NCBI GenBank assembly: GCA_022799035.1
Contig: JAAWNQ010000005.1
Span: 1-64,000, forward strand
Length of the DNA stretch: 64,000 nucleotides
Source of the DNA: Oscillospiraceae bacterium
Lineage (GTDB): Bacteria; Bacillota; Clostridia; Oscillospirales; Oscillospiraceae
Reading direction: 5' to 3'
Shown here one piece after another: positions 56,482 to 64,000 of this stretch. Both the position numbers and the translations under genes were made by a program. A model generated the notes under the pieces. That model was not told where the DNA came from. It was given only the letters and a program-made list of their open reading frames with translations, and searched no databases. Each line of letters begins with the position of its first letter. Positions within the stretch are counted from its first letter, which is position 1.

Positions 56482-56748
56482 ATGCTCAAAGGGATCAGCA
56501 GGCGGGTCATCGTGGTCAAGTCCCCGGACCGCCGTTTTTTTGAGGAAGCCATCTTCATTGTCCGGGAGGGAGTCCTGGGTACCGGCGGGGTCACTGCCGA
56601 CCAGGTGGTGGAGGAGGCCCGAAGGGTGGCCGACGGCTACATCAAAAAGCGGAAAAACCGCTGGTGGCAGCGGCTTCCCGCCCCCGCCTACGCCGCCCTG
56701 GGCGCCGCGGTGGCCACCGCCGCCTCCTGTGCCGCCTTCCTCCTGTGA
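56482..56748 (+). CDS. Small hypothetical protein with C-terminal TM
   Basis: RRVIVVKSPDRRFFEEAIFIVREG...; RBS aggagg. Confidence 0.65.
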   Translation: MLKGISRRVIVVKSPDRRFFEEAIFIVREGVLGTGGVTADQVVEEARRVADGYIKKRKNRWWQRLPAPAYAALGAAVATAASCAAFLL

Positions 56749-56756
56749 CTCCACCC

Positions 56757-56850
56757 CTCTGCGGGGCGTGATACCCCACCCCGCCATACCCCCTGCGGGG
56801 CGCGACACCCCGCCCCACCCCCGTAGGGCGGGGGCTTGCCCCCGTCGCCC
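56757..56850. repeat. REP-like palindrome cluster
   Basis: tgcggggcgtgataccccacc / tgcggggcgcgacaccccgcc / ccgtagggcgggggcttgcccccgtcgcc. Confidence 0.7.
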
Positions 56851-56870
56851 GAGACCCCCCACCCACCCAT

Positions 56871-56910
56871 AAAAAAGGGCCACGCGGTACAAAATACCGC
56901 GTGGCCCTAA
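56871..56910. terminator. Terminator hairpin
   Basis: aaaaaagggccacgcggta-caaaa-taccgcgtggccct. Confidence 0.85.
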
Positions 56911-56934
56911 GCTTTTCCCTTTTGACCCTTCATT

Positions 56935-59900
56935 TCACCCCGTATACAGCCCCCCACAATGCCAATACCCATCCTTCAGATACATTTCCCCCGTTCTCCA
57001 ATACTGAAGGGCCCCCTCCGGAACCTCGGGGTCAGAGCCCTCATAGGCCCCGGTGTTCCCCGCCATCAGGTTGTTCAGGGCCTCCCCGTTCTCGGGCACG
57101 AAGATGAGAGAGTAGGAAAACCGGAACCGGCTCCTGTCATCTGGATCAGGATACTCACACTCCAGATCGGCAATCTTGGCGAAGGTGCAGGTGTACCGGC
57201 CGCCCGGGGCGGCCAGGGTCTTGGCCGCCGTCTCGGCGTAGGTCAGGTAGGCCATGGCCGTCTCGTAGGCCCCCTCCCCGTGATCCCCCAGGGCCGCCCC
57301 GGCCCTCTCCCTCATCTCCACCTCATCGAACCAGCCCCGGGCCAGGGTGAAGATACTGCCCTGGGACGGCCCCTCCGTCTCCAAGGCCTCCGCCCGGTAC
57401 CACACCGGCTCCTCATTGTCCCCCTTCCGCATCACCAGCTCGCTGCCCTCCCAGAACCGGAGGATCAGGCTCCAATCCTCCCGGGCCAGGGTGAGGCAGG
57501 TCTCCGCGGGGATCTGGGGGGCCGCCTCCAGCCGCGTCCAGCGGTACTGCTCCGGGTCGGAAAAGGACGCCCGGAGGTAGGGGCCGTAGCCCTCCTTCGG
57601 ATCTGCGGAGTAGGCCGCCCTCCAGCCTCCCGCCCCGCTGAGGGGGGCAAGCTCCAGGCCCACCCCCCCGTCCCCGGGGTGATCCAGGATCTGATCCAGG
57701 TCGTAGGCGAGCTCCAAAAGGTCGTAGGAGTACCCAGGCTCCAGTTTCACGCCCTCTTCCCGCATCATCCCCAGCACGGCGCGCCTCACAAAGTCCGAAT
57801 CCTGATACTCCTGGAACATCCCGCTGGAAAGAAGCCGGTAGCTCCCATCGCCTCCCACCTCAAAGAACAGGGCGTCACAACCGGGATAGCCGGGGGAGAC
57901 CCAGTTATCCTCAGTAATGTATTTGCCCCCGGCCAGCACGACCTTTTCCGGGGTGGCAGTGTGCATCTCATAGTTGAACCACCAGCCCTCCACCACCGCC
58001 CCGCCGTAGGGGTAGCGGTAGGGCCCGTCAAAATAGTCGATCCTCCAGTCGTCATACTTCGGGGGCAGCTCCCCCTCCGGGGCCTCTTCCGCCCCCGTCT
58101 GGTAGGCCTTCTCCCGGAGCTCCGCCTCCAGCCGTTCCACCTCCGCGGTGACATATACCCCATCCACAAACTCCCGGGCTGCCTCCACCACGGGGTTGGG
58201 TACCCCCTCATCCGCCCCGTCCACCATATGGTCGGTGGTGGGCTTCTCATTTTTGTAGATGAGCAGACTTTCCCCGTCGAAGTAGACATACCGCTCCCAG
58301 GTGGCCTCGCCGGAAAGGCCCCTGACATAGAGGCGTTTGCTGTATTTGTCCCACAGGCTGTACTCCCAGTAGGTCAGCTCCGGGCAGGCCTCTTTTATCA
58401 GCTCCTCCAGCCGGGCCTCGTAGACTGTGCCTTCCTGTTCGAAGAAGAGCTGCCAGGGGGTGGCCAGCTCATCCCGCCCGTCCCCGTCCAGATCCAGGGC
58501 CAGGCACTCCTCGTGGCCCCGGGCCAGCAGGACGGGTGTCCCCGCTTCATCGAAATAGTAATAGTCGCTGTCGGTGGGATAACGCTGGGCGTCTGCCTCG
58601 GGGCGGTAGGTGAGGGTAAAGCCGTTGTGGCCCAGGAGATCGCTGTAGGGGAACAGGGAGAAGTCGTCGTCGGAGAGGGGGAAGAACACATCCATGACCC
58701 CCTCCTCCCGGCGGACGGCGGCGTAGATCTTCCCGTCCGTGGCCCGGTAGACCACCACGTTGCGGCCCTCAAAGTCCCAGTTTTCCAAACGGTTCTCATA
58801 GCTGTTGTCAAAGTCCCCCACATGGGTCTCCACCGTGACGGCGGGGGGAGCGTAGGGCTCCAGACCGGCAAGGGAGACGGTTTTCTCCGGCTCCCAGGCG
58901 GGCAGGGGAGTGGGGATAAGGGGCCTGTCGCAGGCCACATTGGACACAAACCAATAGGGACTCTCCTCCCCCTCCTCCGTGGGGCGCGCCGGGTCGTCGC
59001 GCCCTTCCTCTAACGTCACACAATACCACCCGCCCCCGGCAAAATCACTGCGGTGGTAGAGCTTTACCCTATCCCCCTCCCGGGTGCCCGCGGTGAAGTC
59101 CAGATACCCGCAGTAGTTGGTATCCCCGTGCATGTTGAAGTAGGCGTCCACCGCCTCCACATATTCATACCCCAGGCCTTCCAGGTCAACCTCCTCCAGG
59201 GAGAGCCCGGTATACTCCTCCAGGAGCGCCTCCATCTCCCCGGCGGTGATCACATACACCGGGCAGACCAGGTCGGATTCCTCCTCCACGCCGTAGGCCC
59301 GCAGCTCCTTGGGGGTGGGGGTGCGCCCCTCCAGATAGAATAGCTCATAGAGGTTGATATCCTCCGGCCTCTCATAAAGGTTTATGGGGCTGGCGAACTG
59401 GTTGCGGATGTTGTAGGAATAGGAGGCCGGGGAGCTAAAATGGTTGAAAAACTCCTCGTTGAACCACCGCAGCTCCTCACCGGAGAGAGCTCGGATGGTA
59501 TCCTCAGAAGGGCCTTGGGAAGGACTGGGGGCGGGGCTCTCCTTGCCCCCAGTGAAGGTGCAGGCCGACACGATCCCCGCCAGCATCGCAACGGCCAGGG
59601 CCGCCGCCCAAAATTGCCGGGGTCTTTGGGCGATGCGCTTCACCCGGTCAGCAAGCTGCTTTTTCCCGGCGGTCATGGTGGTGGCGGCGATCAGGGGATT
59701 GCTCCCCCTCTTCACCGGGATGAGGGAGACCAGGGTCTGGCCGTAGGGGATCCGCTCCCCCTCTCCCAAAACCGCCAGCGCCCCCTCGTCACAGGCCAGC
59801 TCGCAGTCGATTCGGGCGCACCGGGCGGCGATCCACACCAGGGGGTCGAACCAGTAGACGGTCAGGCACACGCACCGCAGCAGGGCCCACACCGGGTCCC

Positions 59901-60612
59901 CGTGTTTGGCGTGGGTTGCCTCGTGGCAGAGGACGTGGCGGAGCTTGCTCTCATCCGCCGCCACCGCCGGGGTGATGTAGATGGACCGCCCAAACAGGCA
60001 GGGGGAGGGGATGACCTCCTGGGGGACTACATAGATCTTGCGGGAAAAATGGCCTGTCGGGTCGTCAGGACCCACAAGGGGCTGTGTCCCGCCCGACTGA
60101 GGGGTGGCGGAAATTGTGGGGCGCGACCACCGGGCGCGCCATTCCTTCCGGTTTTTCCGCAGCCGCAGATAGAACCCCAGGTTGCCGAGAAGGAAAAAGC
60201 TACCCATCAGGGCCATGCCTGCCTTCCAGACCAGAGCCATGATCCCCCCGGCGGTCATTCTGGGGGCTGCTCCCGGCTCAGCAGTCTGGGGCAGAGGCTC
60301 CTCCGGCGCCCCATGGTTCAAAACCGGAGGAGGATCCAACGGGGCTTCGGGGGTTTGGATGTGTTCAGGCCGGACAGGGGTGAAGGTGATCCGGTCCAGT
60401 TGGGTAGATACCGCCTGCTCCACAGGCCGGGCGGCGGAGAGCACCGAGAAATCCGCCGCGGGGAGAAGGCTCACCGGGACCAGCAGCCGCACCAGCGCCA
60501 GGCCCCACAAAGCGTACTGGAACCGCCGGGACAGCACTCCCTGGAACACCCGGCGGATGAGGAGCAGCGCCAGGATCAGGGCGGAAGAGGCAATGAGGAT
60601 ATCCTTCATCAT
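56935..60612 (-). CDS. BlaR1/M56-family membrane metallopeptidase with very long C-terminal extracellular region
   Basis: IPSPCLFGRSIYITP, LRHVLCHEATHAKHGDPVW (HExxH), DCELACDEGAL. Confidence 0.9.
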   Translation of the reverse strand: MMKDILIASSALILALLLIRRVFQGVLSRRFQYALWGLALVRLLVPVSLLPAADFSVLSAARPVEQAVSTQLDRITFTPVRPEHIQTPEAPLDPPPVLNHGAPEEPLPQTAEPGAAPRMTAGGIMALVWKAGMALMGSFFLLGNLGFYLRLRKNRKEWRARWSRPTISATPQSGGTQPLVGPDDPTGHFSRKIYVVPQEVIPSPCLFGRSIYITPAVAADESKLRHVLCHEATHAKHGDPVWALLRCVCLTVYWFDPLVWIAARCARIDCELACDEGALAVLGEGERIPYGQTLVSLIPVKRGSNPLIAATTMTAGKKQLADRVKRIAQRPRQFWAAALAVAMLAGIVSACTFTGGKESPAPSPSQGPSEDTIRALSGEELRWFNEEFFNHFSSPASYSYNIRNQFASPINLYERPEDINLYELFYLEGRTPTPKELRAYGVEEESDLVCPVYVITAGEMEALLEEYTGLSLEEVDLEGLGYEYVEAVDAYFNMHGDTNYCGYLDFTAGTREGDRVKLYHRSDFAGGGWYCVTLEEGRDDPARPTEEGEESPYWFVSNVACDRPLIPTPLPAWEPEKTVSLAGLEPYAPPAVTVETHVGDFDNSYENRLENWDFEGRNVVVYRATDGKIYAAVRREEGVMDVFFPLSDDDFSLFPYSDLLGHNGFTLTYRPEADAQRYPTDSDYYYFDEAGTPVLLARGHEECLALDLDGDGRDELATPWQLFFEQEGTVYEARLEELIKEACPELTYWEYSLWDKYSKRLYVRGLSGEATWERYVYFDGESLLIYKNEKPTTDHMVDGADEGVPNPVVEAAREFVDGVYVTAEVERLEAELREKAYQTGAEEAPEGELPPKYDDWRIDYFDGPYRYPYGGAVVEGWWFNYEMHTATPEKVVLAGGKYITEDNWVSPGYPGCDALFFEVGGDGSYRLLSSGMFQEYQDSDFVRRAVLGMMREEGVKLEPGYSYDLLELAYDLDQILDHPGDGGVGLELAPLSGAGGWRAAYSADPKEGYGPYLRASFSDPEQYRWTRLEAAPQIPAETCLTLAREDWSLILRFWEGSELVMRKGDNEEPVWYRAEALETEGPSQGSIFTLARGWFDEVEMRERAGAALGDHGEGAYETAMAYLTYAETAAKTLAAPGGRYTCTFAKIADLECEYPDPDDRSRFRFSYSLIFVPENGEALNNLMAGNTGAYEGSDPEVPEGALQYWRTGEMYLKDGYWHCGGLYTG

Positions 60613-60613
60613 G

Positions 60614-60988
60614 TCAGTATTCCTCCTTTGCGCTCTCCAGAATGGCGGTGAGCTCGTCAATGTCCTCCTCCGTCAGGGCCCGGGAGTCCACCATGGCCGA
60701 CATCATCAGCCCCAGCCGGCCCCCGTAGACCCGCTCCAGAAACCGCCCGGTCTCCTCCTGGGCGGCCTCCTCCTTCTCCAGCAGGGGAAAATACCGCTTG
60801 GCCTGGGTGGTCTCGTCATGGCCCACCGCCCCCTTGGCCTCCAGCCGGGAGAGCATGGAGATCACCGTGTGCTTGCCCCACCCGGTCTCCTCCTTTAGCG
60901 CCGCGGTAAGCTGGGTGATGGTGAGCCGCCCCTTCTCCCACAGCCGGTTCATCAGCTTCCATTCTCCGTCGGACAGATTGGGTCTCAT
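60614..60988 (-). CDS. BlaI/MecI-type repressor
   Basis: LSDGEWKLMNRLWEKGRLTITQLTAALKEETGWGKHTVISMLSRLEAKGAVGHD. Confidence 0.93.
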   Translation of the reverse strand: MRPNLSDGEWKLMNRLWEKGRLTITQLTAALKEETGWGKHTVISMLSRLEAKGAVGHDETTQAKRYFPLLEKEEAAQEETGRFLERVYGGRLGLMMSAMVDSRALTEEDIDELTAILESAKEEY

Positions 60989-61016
60989 ATCCGCACCCTC
61001 CTTTTTTGGTATACAG

Positions 61017-61057
61017 TTGTCTACCTTTCGATTTCAGCATATCACAGAGGTAGACAA
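61017..61057 (-). promoter_or_regulatory. Probable BlaI-type operator inverted repeat
   Basis: TTGTCTACCT-21 nt-AGGTAGACAA upstream of the repressor. Confidence 0.7.
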
Positions 61058-61173
61058 ATGTCAACCTACAAACTGGGAACAAATTGATTACAAATTGTTA
61101 TAAAAAAGGGGAGGGGAGAGGAATTGGGACAAACTGGAAAAACCAAGTTCCGGAAAAAGGGGGATTGCAACCA

Positions 61174-61210
61174 AAAAACCCGCCGTTTTTTTCAAAAACG
61201 GCGGGTTTTG
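61174..61210. terminator. Terminator hairpin
   Basis: aaaacccgccgtttttttcaaaaacggcgggtttt. Confidence 0.8.
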
Positions 61211-61294
61211 AACGGTTTTGAGGGGGTTCTGTATGGGTGATTACAGGGACTTTTCCCGGTTTGGAAGAATTTTGGAATCTTCCCGGCCCCTTTC

Positions 61295-63175
61295 TCAGTG
61301 GCTCCGGGCCACCACCACCCGGATCTGGCCCCCATCGGCCACGCTCTTATCGTAGTACCCGGTGAGGGTATATCCGGCCCGGACCCTCTCCAGGCTGGAG
61401 AGCCGGTAAGCGCTGCCCTGGAGTTCATACACGGCCACCGACTGGGATACGGGGAAGGACCGGCCGTCCTGGCTGACGGCGGTGAGGGCCTCCAGGCTGG
61501 AGAGCTTTACAGAGTCCAGCTTGGCGATCTTAGAGGGGGCCATCAGAGACCCTTCTATCCTCACAGGCCCAACGGATAGATTGAGAATACTGTTCTGGGT
61601 GGGGTAGGTGTAGCTCACCCCGCTCACATCGTACTCATAGACCCCCATCAGCATCCCCGCCTGAGACAGGTCGGTTTCCTCCACGGAGGTGAGGATCCCG
61701 TAAGCGTACAGGTCTCCGGTGACGTCGTTGAGGATCAGCCGGTCGATCTCTCCGGCGGTGTTTTTCCGGACATATTTCACCTGTCCGCCGTTCAGCTCCA
61801 GCCCGGCCAGACGGCTGGGGTAGACCCGCAGGGCCAGACCGTCGCCGTTCATGTCCAGGATCTGGATATCCTCGGCAAAATCAGTGGTGCCAAGCTTTGT
61901 GGCCGCGGCGTTCACCTTGCCGGAGACCGAGCTCTGGCTCAGCCGGGTGAGCTGGGCGTCCCCACCGGAGGTGAGGGACACCTGGACCAGGTTCCCCGCC
62001 TTGAAGGAGGAGTTGGCCTCCACGGGGTAGGAGTATACGCTGCCGTCGGTGGCGGTGAGGGTGACGGTCTTGGCGGTGTATGTGTTGCCGCTGGAGTCGG
62101 TGTAGGAGCTGTCCGCCACCTGAGAGACCACGCCCGCAAGGGTCCCGGCGGTCTGGCCGGCCTTGGCCACGGCGGCCACGCCCCCGTCCCGGCCCAGGAG
62201 CAGGGTCACAGTGTCCCCGGTCTTATACTGGCCCAGATTGGACAGGTCGTAGGCGGCGGAGGTGGTCTCAATGGGGTAGGTCTTGCCCGCCACGGTCACC
62301 GACTGGGGGCTGGAGGCGCTGGGGGAGACGGCCTGGTAGAGGCCGGTGACCTTGTTGGAGTAGGCCCACAGGGTCCGCATGGACTTGGACCAATAGATCA
62401 CATCATTGCTCTGAAGGGCCTGGAGGGAGGTCAGGGAGCCGCCCCGGTAGACCGTGGCGGTGGACACGTCGAAATTGACCCGGCTCTCCCAGCCCGGGCC
62501 CATGACCACGGGCCCCTCCATGGCGGAGTTGATGAGGGCCACCCGGTCGATCTCCCCGGCGGCGTTGAGGAGAGGGAGGGAGGGCTTCAGGGCGGTGAGA
62601 TAGGTCTGGCCCTGCTTGGTCTTGGCGGTGAGGAGGTTATAGAACAGGTACATGGCGTCCTGCCTTGTCATGGGACTGTCCTGGCCGGCGGCGATCCCCT
62701 CGTCCAGGTCCAGGTTGTGGTAGAGGGTCATCTGTCCCGCGGGCCAGGCCCCGGAGAAGTCATTGTCGGCGTAGCCCAGCAGCCGCACCGCCATGGTGAC
62801 TCCCATGGCCAGGGTGATCTCCTCGTCGGGGTGGAAGGTGCCGTCCAGGTAGCCGTTGACGTAGCCGGCGGCCACGGCGGCCTCCACGTAAGGGGCGCAC
62901 CAGTGGGAGGAGGGGACGTCGGGGTAGGGGGAGACCGAGGTGGTGGCCCCCACGTTCTCCCCCAGGGGGGAGGCGGCGATGACCAGCTTGGTGAACTCCG
63001 CCCGGGTCACCCGGCGGGAGAGCATCAGATCCCCGTTCTCGTTGCCCGTCATAATGTCAAGGGCGGAGAGGACCTGGGCCATATCCTCCACCGGAGCGGG
63101 GGCGGCAAAGGCCGACGGCAGGACGGGGATCAACAGGGCCAGGGAGAGGAGGAGGGGCAAGATTCGTTTTTTCAT
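61295..63175 (-). CDS. Secreted SLH-domain protein
   Basis: Signal peptide MKKRILPLLLSLALLIPVLPSAFA; SLH motifs RVTRAEFTKLVIAA, YPDVPSSHWCAPYVEAAVAAGYVNGYLDGTFHPDEEITLAMGVTMAVRLLGY. Confidence 0.88.
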   Translation of the reverse strand: MKKRILPLLLSLALLIPVLPSAFAAPAPVEDMAQVLSALDIMTGNENGDLMLSRRVTRAEFTKLVIAASPLGENVGATTSVSPYPDVPSSHWCAPYVEAAVAAGYVNGYLDGTFHPDEEITLAMGVTMAVRLLGYADNDFSGAWPAGQMTLYHNLDLDEGIAAGQDSPMTRQDAMYLFYNLLTAKTKQGQTYLTALKPSLPLLNAAGEIDRVALINSAMEGPVVMGPGWESRVNFDVSTATVYRGGSLTSLQALQSNDVIYWSKSMRTLWAYSNKVTGLYQAVSPSASSPQSVTVAGKTYPIETTSAAYDLSNLGQYKTGDTVTLLLGRDGGVAAVAKAGQTAGTLAGVVSQVADSSYTDSSGNTYTAKTVTLTATDGSVYSYPVEANSSFKAGNLVQVSLTSGGDAQLTRLSQSSVSGKVNAAATKLGTTDFAEDIQILDMNGDGLALRVYPSRLAGLELNGGQVKYVRKNTAGEIDRLILNDVTGDLYAYGILTSVEETDLSQAGMLMGVYEYDVSGVSYTYPTQNSILNLSVGPVRIEGSLMAPSKIAKLDSVKLSSLEALTAVSQDGRSFPVSQSVAVYELQGSAYRLSSLERVRAGYTLTGYYDKSVADGGQIRVVVARSH

Positions 63176-63320
63176 GGAAGGCACTCCTTATTTGTGAGAT
63201 AAAAGATAAAAGAGTAAAGATAAAAGATTTGGGCCGGCGGAGCCGGACTATTTTCAATAGCGGCCTTTGGCTGCAACAGATCAAAATCTTTTCTCTTTTA
63301 TCTTTTCACTTTTCTCTTCA

Positions 63321-63992
63321 TCAGTCGTATCTCAGCGCGTCGATGGGGTTCAGTTTGGCGGCTTTTTTGGCGGGGAAGTAGCCGAAGGAGACGCCGATGG
63401 CTACGCTGACGCCGAAGGCTACCCCGATGCCCTGGAGGGTGGGGACGGCCACAAAGCCGTCGTTGCCGGTACCCAGGGCGAAGGCGATGACGTTGGTGAT
63501 GATGTTTGCCATGAGGATCCCCAGGAGAATACCCATGGTGCCGCCGATGGCGGAGGTGGTACCCGCCTCGATAATAAACTGACTGCGGATATCCCGGCCC
63601 TTGGCGCCCAGGGATTTGCGGATGCCGATTTCCCGCGTCCGCTCGGTGACCGATACCAGCATGATGTTCATGATGCCGATGCCGCCCACCAGCAGGGAGA
63701 TGGCGGCGATGAGGGTGAGGATGGCCATGAGCAGGTTCACCATGGAGTCCATGGCGTCCATCATCTCCGCGGAGGTCATGGCCATATAGTAATCAGAGCT
63801 CTGGTAGGCTTTATAGAGCCGGTTTTCCACAATGCCCTTGGCCGCGGCGGCGGTGGAACGGTCGGTGGAGGTGAACAGGTACATGTCCATGTAGCTCCCC
63901 GAGGTCAGCCGCTCGGCCTGGGTATAGGGAAGGTAGAGGGTGTCGTCCACGCTGCCCTCGGTGTTGTCGCCGCTCTTGTCCAGGACCCCCAC
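63321..63992 (-). CDS. MacB/FtsX-type ABC transporter permease, C-terminal part (5' end probably beyond window)
   Basis: LLVGGIGIMNIMLVSVTERTREIGIRKSLGAKGRDI...YFPAKKAAKLNPIDALRYD. Confidence 0.88.
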   Translation of the reverse strand: MGVLDKSGDNTEGSVDDTLYLPYTQAERLTSGSYMDMYLFTSTDRSTAAAAKGIVENRLYKAYQSSDYYMAMTSAEMMDAMDSMVNLLMAILTLIAAISLLVGGIGIMNIMLVSVTERTREIGIRKSLGAKGRDIRSQFIIEAGTTSAIGGTMGILLGILMANIITNVIAFALGTGNDGFVAVPTLQGIGVAFGVSVAIGVSFGYFPAKKAAKLNPIDALRYD

Positions 63993-64000
63993 TATGGTGA

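Noticed and set aside
56959-59013. 684-aa plus-strand ORF opposite the M56 gene, and 403-aa ORF 59440-60651
   Set aside because: Antisense to a well-supported BlaR1/M56 CDS; no recognisable motifs.
1-64000. tRNA/rRNA genes and IS transposases
   Set aside because: None recognised on either strand by eye; a tRNAscan/ISfinder run would be needed to exclude them.

Overview
GC-rich chromosomal segment of a spore-forming Firmicute; an Oscillospiraceae-like host is inferred from spoIIE, spoVT and overall gene style. Three main blocks. (1) About 1.4-16.6 kb: a compact, co-oriented contractile-tail phage cluster (lysis, terminase, portal, protease, capsid, sheath/tube, baseplate). It has no recognisable integrase, repressor, replication or tail-fibre gene, and the tape-measure position holds only a 186-aa ORF. 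Host-type repeats are scattered through it. It could be a domesticated PBSX/GTA-like particle. It carries a clear -1 frameshift site (A7 plus a perfect 11-bp stem) in the tail-chaperone gene. (2) About 16.6-33.3 kb and 56.3-64 kb: ordinary host genes, including spoIIE, an FMN-riboswitch ribU, recQ, a MurNAc catabolic locus, FliB-like and G3E GTPases, BlaI/M56, and SLH proteins. (3) 33351-55793: a 22.4-kb mobile element inserted inside spoVT. The 5' 33 codons of spoVT lie at the left end. The rest of spoVT is fused in frame to the 3' end of the element's large serine recombinase at the right end. Both junctions share GGCGACCCG. The reconstructed attP has imperfect inverted arms spaced exactly symmetrically (14/14 nt) around the central GA. 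This sporulation-gene-interrupting, recombinase-SpoVT-fusing element is the strongest candidate for something undescribed. Other structure: heptamer-period repeats, palindromic REP-like elements (some inside CDSs), and an AT-rich two-gene cargo operon of unknown function. All calls come from reading the sequence; no database search was run.
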